Positions 43,509 to 55,450 of a stretch of 64,000 nt of DNA are shown here, one piece after another. How positions within the stretch are numbered: the first letter of the stretch is position 1; every line of letters starts with the position of its first letter. Made by a program: the position numbers and the translations under genes. The stretch comes from Pogonophryne albipinna (taxonomy: Eukaryota > Chordata > Actinopteri > Perciformes > Artedidraconidae): contig CM053264.1 of the NCBI GenBank assembly GCA_028583405.1, positions 7,878,530 to 7,942,529 of the forward strand. Reading direction: 5' to 3'. The notes under the pieces were generated by a model that did not search any database, was not told the origin of the DNA, and saw nothing but the letters and a program-made list of their open reading frames with translations.

Positions 43509-44418
43509 CTACGGTAGTATCAGATTCTGTGTGAGGCTGCCTGACCTGAATCTGCCGCCTGATGCCCCCAGCTACACCGTGGGGGGGTCACAAAGTGTCA
43601 AAAATGTCTTTCTTGACTTTAAGGGGTTTCTAAAATCAGCCCTCTGCTTCTGCCTGACATCTGGAGAGGTGTCGGAGAGGAGTTTCTCAGGTCACAATTC
43701 TGTTGAGTCGGCTTGAGTTACAAACGTACAAATATGCAGTAACGCACGTCTTTAAAACATCGGAAACCAAGAATAGTTCCTGAAGTCAAAAGGAACCAAA
43801 GTCAAGTGAAGTTGATTCTACCTCAGGCTATAAAAGGCCACAGTCAAGAAGTGTTCTACTTTGAGCTTTTAGACACTTTGACGGCTCAATATCTCAACCA
43901 CCTGTGGACAAGTCCTGCTGACGATGCAAAAATGTTCTTCTTTCTGCCCACGAGCCTATAAGTAAAGAGACCTAAAAAGAAGCACAAGCAGAAGCGCCCC
44001 GTGGAGTGATCTTAAGTTAAAATCCTGTGCTTTCTTTTGAAGTATTATAGGGTTTGAACTCCATACAAAATGTGCTTCTTAACCTCCCATTAATTCTCCA
44101 GTTTGTTCATTATTCACCCCATCGGTTTAACTGTACCTAATGGATTCCAGGACTCCTGCTCTATGTTTAGCTATAAGGCTTTTATTGCCCAGTGTAAATG
44201 CATTCCAGCCTCTGGTAATAAACTGTGAACATCATGCTTTCAGCTAATGCAAACACTTCTCATGAACCTGGGTCAATAATGTGTGTTTTTATCGTGAACA
44301 TTTATTATTCTAACCATGTTAGTCCCACTGAGATAAAGGCCAGCAGTACACTGTAAATAAATGAAAATCAATTAGCAGCCGCTTGGAACTTGCTCGCGTT
44401 GTGTAATCCATCACAGAA
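41380..44418. other. No recognised gene or element
   Basis: Contains a (TG)n run near 43477-43502. The open frames lack recognisable domains. Confidence 0.6.
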
Positions 44419-44573
44419 CAACCCTGTCTCCTAAAAATTACGTTCCCACAGAACTAAACTGCATTCTCAATTACGTTTAGTCAGAAACATATTTTCTCCC
44501 ACGTTACGTTCGTTATGAACGTATCTCAAATACGTTTATTTTCTACATATCTTCTCGAAACATATTTTCATGC
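44419..44573 (+). mobile_element. Solo left end of the CAACCCTGTCTCC-family element
   Basis: About 155 bp closely matching the left end of 48223-51774, starting CAACCCTGTCTCC and including repeated CGTTACGTTCGTTATGAACG motifs. Similarity stops near 44573. No right end was found nearby, so it is a truncated copy. Confidence 0.85.
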
Positions 44574-46059
44574 AGTCTGCATTATTCCAACCGTGGTGCA
44601 GTATTTATGTTTTCACTTTGGAAAATTACCACATTGAAATTAATTTGACATTTCCGACCCAGTTAAAAATGAATAATGATGTGACTGAGCACATACCTCT
44701 TCTACTAGCTTGTTTGCTCCACTTGAATCTGATCCTTTTGAACAGAGATTTGGTTTATACCAATATCTTGAGGCTTGTGTCCCCACCATAGACTGTATAT
44801 ATGGTCCCCACACTCCTGATATTGTGAGATTGCAGCTATCCTCACTGTCTTTTGGAGCCCAGCACATTAAAAACACCACTCTAAAACTATCCACCAAGCA
44901 TGAGTTGTAGTATAGCAATACATAATCCAAGTAACTGAGGATGTTTTAATGTCATGCATTAATCAAAGATTAGATTATGTTGTAAGTATCTCACTGACTT
45001 TAAGACTACAATTTGTACACACTTGCAGCAAATGACCCGTACCCTCTACATCTTGTAAATGAAATATGGCAAATCCATCCACCGAATTCAGAGCAACATT
45101 AGCATTCACCTGGAGTCGGCTAAAGAGGCAGTTTTACCGTGACTAAAACAACCTATTGTTATGATCCGTACATGTGGAGTGAGACCCCTAAACTTTTCAC
45201 ATAAGGAGCATCAGTGATCCTAGTCGAAAAATCTAGTCTAAAGCCCTGACAGCACTATCGACTTACCAGAGTCCAATAAGAGACTCAAAGGCCTGAAGCC
45301 CCTACCTCCTATATAATGTTTTAGAGGTTTATTGCAAAAAGAGGCTATTTTCTACTAGGTGTTTGAGATAACACTCCTGGACAACATACATACAACAGGA
45401 ATGGGCTAGTTGTAATTATACTTCTGCATTTGGGTCTTATGTACTCTGCCCTCCAGCCGTGACACGTGATAAATATATATATAGAAAGCTTATTACTGAG
45501 TGTGCCCCATAGAGGCCCAATCCCAAACCACTCCCTCGACCCTACCCCTCCGTGATGGAGTGAACTCCGTCTGTAGCCACACTCGCAGCTCAACGAGGCT
45601 CCCTCCCGTCAGATGGAGGGAGTAAATACAGCAGCAAGCTTTGGGACGGCCTCCCCTCTCTCCGGCAGAAACAGGAAATGCCGTAACTGTATGTAACAAC
45701 GGTTTCAAATCAGCATCTCTTAGACAAAAAGTTTAAATGAATAACTCAAATAAAACTCCAAACATCTTTCATTGTGTTTCAAAGCTCTTTTAGTTTTAAA
45801 CCTGATGTTTATAAGCTTCTTAGTTTTTGCAATGGTCTGTAAATATACACAACTTTATAATAAAATGCACACATTTACCTTTTTCTAGACTAAATACAGG
45901 TATGATCCTAAGTTAAAAACATATGAGGTTATCATGATGTTGTTAACATCGCAGTTTATCAGTGGATGTTTGCTGGAACTACTTGTAAACAGCGTGTTTC
46001 CTGACGGACACACACAGCGTGACTCCGTTTAGGTAGAGACTGTCACTACCCGATCCGTC
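44574..46059. other. No recognised gene
   Basis: About 45490-45690 contains C-rich blocks (CCCAATCCCAAACC, CCCTACCCCTCC) that resemble, in inverse, the G-rich block at 56840-56950. Otherwise nothing is supported. Confidence 0.5.
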
Positions 46060-47303
46060 CCAAGCCCCCAGGAAGTGCGCCGGACTCAGATGAAAATATT
46101 TGTGCTGGCCAAACGGCGGTACTACACTTCCGTTTGGTTGCCAGGCCCGGAAACACTTTTTCCCATTGACTTACATGGGGAAAGAGTGGTCTGTAAATCG
46201 TTGGATAATTTTTTTTAAACTAAATAAACTACCCAGTATGAACACTTGTATAGCCCTTATTAAAAACATTCGTTCCTCAAGTTGTAATAATGTGCTAATA
46301 ACGTTATTCTGAGAGTTATTCCCCTCTGCATTATGAACGCGCATCTAACCCACGGGACTGCGCCACCCGGCACGTTCATGTTACGTGTCCCGACCAATCA
46401 GAGCACACTATGCTCACAGGAAGGGTGGGGGCTGGAGCTATTGGAGCTACAACGAGCCGTTAAAGGCAGAGAGTGAAATTCAGTGAATACAATACACGTA
46501 GTTTACAGAGATGCTGTTTGAGAAACCAATGTGAGTTGCGTTTATCTTTACCCATGGATGCACAATAAGAACGGGCCCATATCGTCTTACTGCCACCCCA
46601 CGGAGCTGTAATAATGGATATATTGCACATGTTTGCTATAATTCATTATCATACTATGGGCTGTATGATTAAATCTTGTACCGTAAATGTTGTATTAAAT
46701 AAAGTTAATATTACTTATTATTATAAGTATATATATATATATATATATACAGTGCAATCATTCTTTCATGCTAAATGAAGCTCTGTTGCTTGGATATCAC
46801 TAGATCCTGTTACAGCGTAATATAAGTACATAACGATTGATGTGTACATTAACATAATGACTAGCTAGCCGCTAGCTGCTAACTGCCGCCTCGTTAATAT
46901 CAAATCCATCATAATAACAAATCATTACCATGCTGTCATGAACGTGCGGTGCTGTTACGTGTACGCAAATTGACGTGCATGATGTGAACGAGCATTTTGG
47001 TTAAAGTTGCGCATGCGCTATGAGCGCACATACGGGTACTTCTCAGGCATGCCGGGTAATCTGTGACGTTTCACTCTCTCAAAAGTTGGACCATTTTATC
47101 ATCATGCGCTAATGAGCAACTCTCATAGGAATGAATGAGGCCCCGCCTCCCACGCTGTATCCAGTTCTTATTATACATCCATGATCCGTCCCCCTGTCCG
47201 ATCGGTACTGCGCATGTGCGAGATGGTCCGCCATATTGGACAAGTCCAGACGGCAACCCAAGATGGACACTTGACACAGTGGCTTTTAGCAAAGCTCAAA
47301 AAG
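46060..47303 (+). repeat. 1.25 kb module, copy 1 (forward, uninterrupted)
   Basis: Starts CCAAGCCCCCAGGAAGTGCG and ends near CTTTTAGCAAAGCTC. The inner part is bounded by CATGGATGCACAATAAGAAC (about 46553) and, inverted, by GTTCTTATTATACATCCATG (about 47190), which looks like an element of its own. It contains a (TA)n and a GCTAGC-rich stretch. Copies 2 and 3 align along it, and it carries the empty sites for all four of their insertions. Confidence 0.88.
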
Positions 47304-48573
47304 AAGAGCCATATGCCATACATTGTTGCATACATTCACAGTAAATATTTATTCAGTATGATAGCTATCTAACAGAAGTTAAATCCATTCCTCACTTATT
47401 CTGACAATGTACTTAACCCCAAATAAAAGAACCCAATAAAAAGAGTTGTTAAATAATAGTGAAGTCACGTTGTAATAACAATAACTCATCTCTCTCGAGT
47501 TTTATTTTTGAGCTTTGCTAAAAGCCACTGTGTCAAGTGTCCATCTTGGGTTGCCGTCCGGAGTTGTCCAATATGGCGGACCATCTCGCACATGTGCAGT
47601 ACCGATCGGGCAGGGGGACGGATCGGGTGGTGACAGAGACCATGGATGTATAATAAGAACTGGATACAGTGTGGGAGGCGGGGCCTCATTCATTCCTATG
47701 AGTTGCTCATTAGCGCATGATGATAAAATGGCCCAACTTTTGAGAGAGCGAAACGTCACAGATTACCCGGCATGCCTGAGAAGTACCCGTATGTGCGCTC
47801 ATAGCGCATGTGCAACTTTAACCAAAATGCTCGTTCACATCAAGCACGTCAATTTGCGTACACGTAACAGCACCGCACGTTCATGACAGCATGGTAATGA
47901 TTTGTTATTATGATGGATTTGATATTAACGAGGCGGCAGTTAGCAGCTAGCTGCTAGCTAGTCATTATGCTAATGTACACATCAATCGTTATGTACTTAT
48001 GTTACGCTGTAACAGGACCTAGTGATATCCAAGCAACAGAGCTTCATTTAGCATGAAAGAATGATTGCACTGTATATATATATATATACTTATAATAATA
48101 AGTAATATTAACTTTATTTAATACAACATTTACGGTACAAGATTTAATCATACAGCCCATGTAGTATGATAATGAATTATAGCAATATATCCATTATTAC
48201 AGCTCCGTGGGATGGCAGTAAGCAACCCTGTCTCCTAAAAATTACGTTCCGACAGAACTAAACTGCATTCTCAATTACGTTTAGCAAGAAACGTATTTTC
48301 TCCCACGTTACGTTCGTTATGAACGTATCTCAAATACGTTTATTTTCTACATATCTTCTAGAAACATATTTTCTCCCACGTTACGTTTCTTATGAACGTA
48401 TCTTAAATATGTTTATTTTCTACATATCTTTGCCATTTATTGTCTTGCTTATAATAATGATAATAGTCATTTATGAATATCATTTTAGAGCACACATTTG
48501 AAATCAGTAGACGAGGCTGTAATTTCGCCAGCTGTTACTCTCATGAGCGAGGCAGAAAATAATAGTTTTTAAC

Positions 48574-48690
48574 ATGCCAAAAAGCTGCTGTGTCGTTTAT
48601 TGCACCTCAAACATTAAAACAAATCCAGAGTTACGTGTTTCTGTACTTCCTCTAAGAAGAAAGGACAGTAACAGAAGATCTCTGTGACGC
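48574..48690 (+). pseudogene. THAP-domain start, left arm
   Basis: The frame opens MPKSCCVVYCTSN, a C-x3-C or C-x4-C THAP signature, and runs to RRKDSNRRSL. It then hits TGA where the right-arm copy has TGG (the THAP Trp). About 450 bp of arm between here and the next shared block is missing relative to the right arm. Non-functional. Confidence 0.7.
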
Positions 48691-51307
48691 CAGATGTGGT
48701 GTTGTTAATGCGATATGATATCCGAAAAACATTTCAGTTTAGGATGGCCGAAGACACTACACTACCCATAATCCCCAGCTATCGTTTGGGACTACAGTCC
48801 CGTTGACAAACCCCGTGATTAATCTTCAAGCTCTGTGATTGGATGTTGGAGTAGCAGTGCGCCAAGGTTACGCCGAGCGTCAAGCTCTTTGAAATGGAAC
48901 AAACCACGGCAGACTATTCAAAACTGGACTCGAACGCCCCCCGAGAACTACACATGCTGGCTATTGTGTTTCGCAACATGTTCTCTATGGCACGTCTCTA
49001 CTGGGAATTGTAGTTTTAAAAGACGTTTTCGTTTTTCCAAAAATTAGAAGTTGACAGTATTAAACTGTGTACAGCCCTGGAGGTTTAGGCGATAGGAAAC
49101 ACATTGGTGTGTACACATTTAAAACATGTAATTACTACATGGGTGAAAATCGCTTGTATCCATAATGGGCAGCATTAATATATATTCTACTCCATTACAA
49201 TTCAGAGGTTAACCTTTTATTTTTACTCCACTACATTTACTTTAGTAACTCTGCAGATTCTGATTAATGATGTGAAATATAAACAACCCTTAAAGCAGAC
49301 TTTAGTTACACCTGAGTAAAATGCAGGGAAAGTGCCAACAATCAGGAGAGATATTTGATAGTTGGTGCTTGAGAAGACTAAACATTTATCTGCAGATCTC
49401 TATAAAGTATATTAATTACTCGTTATTCTCTACTAATAGTTAATTAAAGACTGTATATAATTGCTATTTTGCACATCCATTTCAAGATTTCAAGATTTTC
49501 TAAGGTTTATTGACATATCATATACACAACTACGGTGTAGTTATGCAATGAATGAAAAACTTGGGTCACAGGTTCCTCAACAGTGCATTACAAGACATCT
49601 ATCAATATGTGTGTATACCTCCACCATTAAACTGTCAAATTCTGCACATTTATTATTCTATCTACATACATAAGAGTATAATTAATGTGTATAATATCAG
49701 TTAAAATATGTGCTTCAACATAGTTAACATTGCAGGAAAGCAATACATTAGACGTTAAGTACTTTTTCAGGCTTAATATTTATCTGTAGATAGATACCCC
49801 CAAAGCATTTTTCTTATTTGAAAGAAGACCTTAACCTAAAGTATTCTTTAATGTGTTAATAAAGGTTAATTAGTTTGTCTGTTTTGCACATCCTCATATT
49901 AATATCTTTGTACATCCTGCACTAAACTGTTTTATTGTAGAGATCACTTACAGTATCTTCTTGATTTTTTTATATTCTATACTTCTATCATTGACCTTCT
50001 ACTTTCCCCCTATTAAAGTATGTACTCTTAATATTTTTTTCATCTAATAACATTATTCAACAAAAATAACATTATTCAACAAAAATAATTCAATGACGTG
50101 CTTTAACCACTAGGCAGTGCACACAAGGTACACACAGCATACTAATAATAACTTTGTATTATTAGTGTAGGACACTTATGTATGTATAACATCTGAAGAT
50201 GTGTAGTTTTATTCATGTTTTTACATAATTTTACAGGATATTGCTATACTATTTCTCATGCTTTACTTCTACACATTAATATCTGATTTGTAAAACATCA
50301 CAGACAGAAAGCCATATCTGTCATTTAATGGTAAGCTATTGAAATTGTGATTCCATAGATGTGTCTCCCATCACCCACATTCCCTGACTATACTCTCAAC
50401 TCAGTATTTACATTCTTATATTCAAAGAAAATCAGTAATATCTTTAAAAACTACAAGTCATTTTCTATCAGCTGTGCACCGTTATGGTGTAAATATAACC
50501 TATCTACCGATTGGATCAAATATCAAAGTCAGTCGAATTAGTATTGATACTGCAAGGAGACGTATTTTGTGAAAAGAAATGCAAGATGCAGTTCTTCAAG
50601 TTTGTCCAGAAGTCTTCTCATCAGGGCTCTATAAATAAAGAACTACGGCAGATGTGTAATATTTAATGCAGCCGAACCGTGTATTACAATGCCGTTATGT
50701 GATGACTTCCAAAGAGAAAAGCAAGAACACTCGGAATAAAGTATTATTATATATTTTTTAAATGTTTTCGGATATCATATCGCATTAACATCATATCCCA
50801 ACATGCATTGCAGCTAAAACATCCAATCAACGAGCTTCAAGCTGAGGATCTTGGGTAATCTGTTCAGTGGGTTTGTGGTGTGTATCGCTCGAAATGTCCC
50901 TTATAGGTCTACGTCTGTTTCCGGTGACTATATTTACGGCTAAAAAGCCCAAGATTATAGAATTAAACGAATAAATAAAAACAAGGATAATTGTGTGTTA
51001 TTGTTGAGTAAATAACAGTGTGTTATTTAGAAAATAATAACAAATTAGAAGGAAAAAAAGATTTAAAAAAATACAGATTTCAGTATTTTGAGGCTCTGAG
51101 CCCCATTTCTTTTCCTCACAGACGGAAAAAAAAGTCCGACATTATACGATTTTAAATAAAAACAAATAAATAAAAAGATAAAACACTGGCATGTAATTTA
51201 CATTAGAATAAATAGAATGGTTTTGAATAATAGATGAGAGTAAAATCTACGTCACTTTACAGCCCCGCCCACTTTTGGGGAAACCAACGCTGTCATTTGA
51301 ACGGCGA

Positions 51308-51430
51308 TCAAGCCTGAAGCCACAGAGATCTTCTGTTACTGTCCTTTCTTCTTAGAGGAAGTACAGAAACACGTAACTCTGGATTTGTTTTAATGTTTGA
51401 GGTGCAATAAACGACACAGCAGCTTTTTGG
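51308..51430 (-). pseudogene. THAP-domain start, right arm
   Basis: The mirror copy of the left-arm THAP start. It reads MPKSCCVVYC, then VSVLPLRRKDSNRRSLWLQA and a stop. Here the conserved Trp is kept. The frame could splice further, but no downstream coding was identified. In THAP transposons this domain binds the element ends. Confidence 0.7.
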
Positions 51431-52043
51431 CATGTTAAAACTATTATTTTCTGTCTCGCTCATGAGAGTAACAGCTGGCGAAATTACAGCCTCGCCTACT
51501 GATTTCAAATGTGTGCTCTAAAATTATATTTATAAATGACTATTATCATTAAGCAAGACAATAAATGGCAAAGATATGTAGAAAATAAACGTATTTAAGA
51601 TACGTTCATAAACGTAACGTGGGAGAAAATATGTTTCTAGAAGATATGTAGAAAATAAACGTATTTGAGATACGTTCATAACGAACGTAACGTGGGAGAA
51701 AATACGTTTCTGACTAAACGTAATTGAGAATGCAGTTTAGTTCTGTGGGAACGTAAATTTAGGAGACAGGGTTGCCGTGGGATGGCAGTAAGACGATATG
51801 GGTCCGTTCTTATTGTGCATCCATGGGTAAAGATAAACGCAACTCACATTGGTTTCTCAAAGAGCATCTCCGTAAACTACGTGTATTGTATTCACTGAAT
51901 TTCACTCTCTGCCTTTAACGGCTCGTTGTAGCTCCGATAGCTCCAGCCCCCACCCTTCCTGTGAGCACAGTGTGCTCTGATTGGTCGGGACACGTAACAT
52001 GAACGTGCCGGGCGGCGCGGTCCCGTGGGTTAGATGCGCGTTC

Positions 52044-52754
52044 CAGGGTTTCCGTTAGCCGGTAATTACCGGTTTTTAGCTGGTCAAATTGAATAAAAAC
52101 CGGTAAATTCAAAACCTGCCGGTCAAAATGTCCGATGCTCCGATCGATTGGCCGCCGATCATTATCGGCCGATATTCACTCTTAATAGCTTGATCTGTGC
52201 TCTCTATAGGCCGATCAGGAGAGCTGGGTCTGATCGATATGGACATAAACGCGAGTGAAGTGTAACCGGACGCGAGAGAGAGATCAGATCAGCTGCTGAG
52301 TCTGACCTGAAGCCCCGCCCACTGTTTAGCGCGCTGCATGAGAAACTGACGGGCTGTCAGGAGAGAGAGGAAAAGAGAGGATCTTTTTCTCCCGTGTTAT
52401 TATTCAAAGTTAATGTAAACTTTTGAATAATGTACTTTATCTACTACAAGTAGTTTCTTTGAATGTAATAATGATGTTGTTTGTTGTTTGTGGAATCATT
52501 TATTGAAAAATGAATCTGAATTTTTCGATCTGTTACGATTATAAACTGAAGCAATATAAAAACGAGCCCCATTAACTGAGTTTTAAACATCAGCATATCC
52601 GGTCCTAGTCCGGTAATTACCTGCTAACGGAAACTCTGCTACACAATTCTTATTATTATTATTGAAACATGACCGGTAAGTTTCAAATGTGTCCGGTAAA
52701 ATAAATTCTGTTCGGACATTTGACCGGCGAGAAAAAATCCTAGCGGAAACCCTG
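52044..52754. mobile_element. hAT element, CAGGGTTTCCG ends
   Basis: 711 bp bounded by CAGGGTTTCCG and CGGAAACCCTG with a perfect 8-bp duplication GCGCGTTC (52036-52043, 52755-52762). The single uninterrupted site is present at about 46336-46343 in copy 1. Subterminal CCGGTAATTACCGG palindromes occur at both ends. No coding frame. Confidence 0.93.
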
Positions 52755-53795
52755 GCGCGTTCATAATGCAGAGGGAAATAACTCTCAGAATAACGTTATT
52801 AGCACATTATTAAAACTTGAGGAACGAATGTTTTTAATAAGGGCTATACAAGTGTTCATACTGGGTAGTTTATTTAGTTTAAAAAAAATTATCCAACGAT
52901 TTACAGACCACTCTTTCCCCATGTAAGTCAATGGGAAAAAGTGTTTCCGGGCCTGGCAACCAAACGGAAGTGTAGTACCGCCGTTTGGCCAGCACAAATA
53001 TTTTCATCTGAGTCCGGCGCACTTCCTGGGGGCTTGGTAGAGACCGGTCTCAAGTCAGCACCGCTGCAGACTCGCTGTTTGAGGGCTTGATAGCCCACTC
53101 CCCCTCCACACCGCTCCACACCAAGCCCCCAGGAAGTGCGCCGGACTCAGATGAAAATATTCGTGTCGGCCAAACGGCGGTACTACACTTCCGTTTGGTT
53201 GCCAGGCCCGGAAACACTTTTTCCCATTGACTTACATGGGGAAAGAATGGTCTGTAAATCGTTGGATAATTTTTTTTAAACTAAATAAACTACCCAGTAT
53301 GAACACTTGTATAGCCCTTATTAAAAACATTCGTTCCTCAAGTTGTAATAATGTGCTAATAACGTTATTCTGAGAGTTATTTCCCTCTGTATTATGAACG
53401 CGCATCTAACCTACGGGACCGCGCCACCCGGCACGTTCATGTTACGTGTCCCGACCAATCAGAGCACACTGTACTCACAGGGAGGGTGGGGGCTGGAGCT
53501 ATTGGAGCTACAACGAGCCGTTAAAGGCAGAGAGTGAAATTCAGTGAATACACGTAGTTTACAGAGATGCTGTTTGAGAAACCAATGTGAGTTGCGTTTA
53601 TCTTTACCCATGGATGCACAATAAGAACGGACCCATATCGTCTTACTGCCACCCCACGGAGCTGTAATAATGGATATATTGCACATGTTTGCTGTAATTC
53701 ATTATCATACTACATGGGCTGTATGATTAAATCTTGTACCGTAAATGTTGTATTAAATAAAGTTAATATTACTTATTATTATAAGTATATATAGG

Positions 53796-53834
<39 letters not shown>

Positions 53835-53837
<3 letters not shown>

Positions 53838-55203
53838 TGACGTGCGGTGAGGTTCATGGCTGGTGAGGCACTGACTCTTTCAGAATCAGATTTACAAATA
53901 TTATATATTTTGACCTTAAAGGTGGCGGGGTAGGTAATTTTGGAGAACCCAGCTCGAGTGCGCTAGAATTTGAAAATAAACAGCCCCTCCTCCAACACAC
54001 ACGAACGTGCACATGACCAATGAGGGCACGAGATAAGTTTGTGCACAGATGGAAGGCTGACAGGCAGGTTATTTTAGCCGGGGCGGCTAAAATGAGTGGT
54101 CGTGCTTTTTACAGTACTACGGCTTCCACAGATGAAATGTTTTTATGTATTTTTTGTCAAAGCACTTAAGATATTCATTGCTATCGGGATGTTAAGAGCA
54201 TTCCATGGAATATAACAAAAAGTGTATATCGTGCCGGTTTCTCAAACTTACCTACCCCACCTTTAATCGAAATATTCTGTTATTTTCAAAAGCTTTTTTA
54301 GTCTGATGCTTCGATTCATTTTAAACAGACCGTTCAACAAAAGGATAGCCTACCCAAAATCTAAATATTGGATTGTTCTCTCTTAGTAAGATCCAATTTT
54401 CATTACAAATGTGGTCTTACCTTGACTTGAAGATGAAGTCCATGCTATCCCTCTGGACAACAATCTTTATTACTTTTTTGTAAAAGTCCTCCTTATCTTC
54501 CTCTAGTTTCAAAAGCCTAGCTTGTTGTTTTGTCTACCGTCTCTGCGTAGAATAACAGTAGCAACAAGAACCTGTGGGCTCACTTGCGCCCCCTTCAGTG
54601 CGGCAGAGGTTGTGGCTGCCTCCCCTGGTGCTTTTTTCATTGCCGTTGTATGATGAGACCAGCGAGCTTAAATATCATATATACGTGAAATAAGTTATTT
54701 AGAGACTATGGATGGCGAGGATAAATGTAATAAAGGGATCTACAAACATTACATTGGTGACATACAGTGAGATGGTGCAGGCATGCGCTTAGGGCCCGCT
54801 TTCCAGACAGTTTCTGTGGGGTGACGCATTCTGAGGTGAGGCAGAGCTCATCTGTGCCTCACCTCACCACACAGTAACTGGCTTGAGCGCGCTCACAAAA
54901 TAAGTGCCCGCGCTAAATTAGTGCCCGTGCTCCAGCAAGTTACTGTGGGCTTACGAGAGGCAGAGCTCGTCCCTGCCTCACTTCTCAATCTCATCGCTCC
55001 CCGTAGTTGTAGCGGAGCTCGGCAAATTAGCCGATTTTGACTATAAAAAGCGATTGGAATCAAACAGAAATCACATTTACAACACAGATCAGTGGACACA
55101 TTTTATTATTATTATTATTTGTATTATTATTCTTTTTTCCGTTACATTGGAGAATGACAAGTGAGGCTCTGCCTCACCTGCCTCCCCTGACCGCACGTCG
55201 CTG
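53835..55203. mobile_element. hAT-like element, CAGTGACGTGCGGT ends, in a TA repeat
   Basis: 1369 bp bounded by CAGTGACGTGCGGTGAGG and, inverted, CAGCGACGTGCGGTCAGG. It is inserted into the module's (TA)n, so its duplication cannot be separated from the repeat. It contains the nested TTAA-flanked element at 53920-54262. No transposase was seen. Confidence 0.85.
53920..54262. mobile_element. Small TTAA-flanked inverted-repeat element (Kolobok- or piggyBac-like)
   Basis: 343 bp beginning AGGTGGCGGGGTAGGTAA and ending TTACCTACCCCACCT, with TTAA on both sides (53916-53919, 54263-54266). TTAA duplication is shared by Kolobok and piggyBac elements; the AGGTGG end fits Kolobok better. It is non-coding. 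Confidence 0.8.
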
Positions 55204-55450
55204 ATATATATATATATATATATATATACAGTGCAATCATTCTTTCATGCTAAATGAAGCTCTGTTGCTTGGATATCACTAGATCCTGTTACAGCGTAAT
55301 ATAAGTACATAACGATTGATGTGGACATTAGCATAATTACTAGCTAGCCGCTAGCTGCTAACTGCCGCCTCGTTAATATCAAATCCATCCATGCTGTCAT
55401 GAACGTGCGGTGCTGTTACGTGTACGCAAATTGACGTGCTTGATGTGAAC

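Larger units (their letters stand above)
48223..51774. mobile_element. THAP-arm inverted-repeat element with an 18-bp flanking duplication
   Basis: 3552 bp beginning CAACCCTGTCTCC and ending GGAGACAGGGTTG. Each arm has an outer region of TACGTT/AACGTA repeats in units of about 70 bp, then a THAP-domain start. The flanks are identical for 18 bp, CCGTGGGATGGCAGTAAG (48205-48222, 51775-51792), and this stretch occurs once, with one base change, at the matching place in module copies 1 and 3. The centre (about 49080-50750) is AT-rich with no transposase. TIR transposons normally duplicate 2 to 11 bp, so the superfamily is left open. Confidence 0.85.
47512..53037 (-). repeat. 1.25 kb module, copy 2 (inverted, with two insertions)
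   Basis: The reverse complement of copy 1, separated from it by a spacer of about 205 bp, so copies 1 and 2 form a large palindrome. It is interrupted by 48223-51774 and 52044-52754. Removing those and their duplications leaves about 1245 bp, matching copy 1. Confidence 0.88.

Noticed and set aside
47071..47886. Frames MLKATVSSVHLG... and MRPRLPRC..., present at 47.1 and 47.5-47.9 kb and partly at 56.7 kb
   Set aside because: They are shared because of the inverted module copies; no domain or splice context.
48205..51792. Considered as a LINE/SINE insertion because of the 18-bp duplication
   Set aside because: The element has clear inverted termini, inverted internal arms and no poly(A) or simple-repeat 3' tail, so a DNA transposon is the better reading. 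The duplication length is kept as an open finding.
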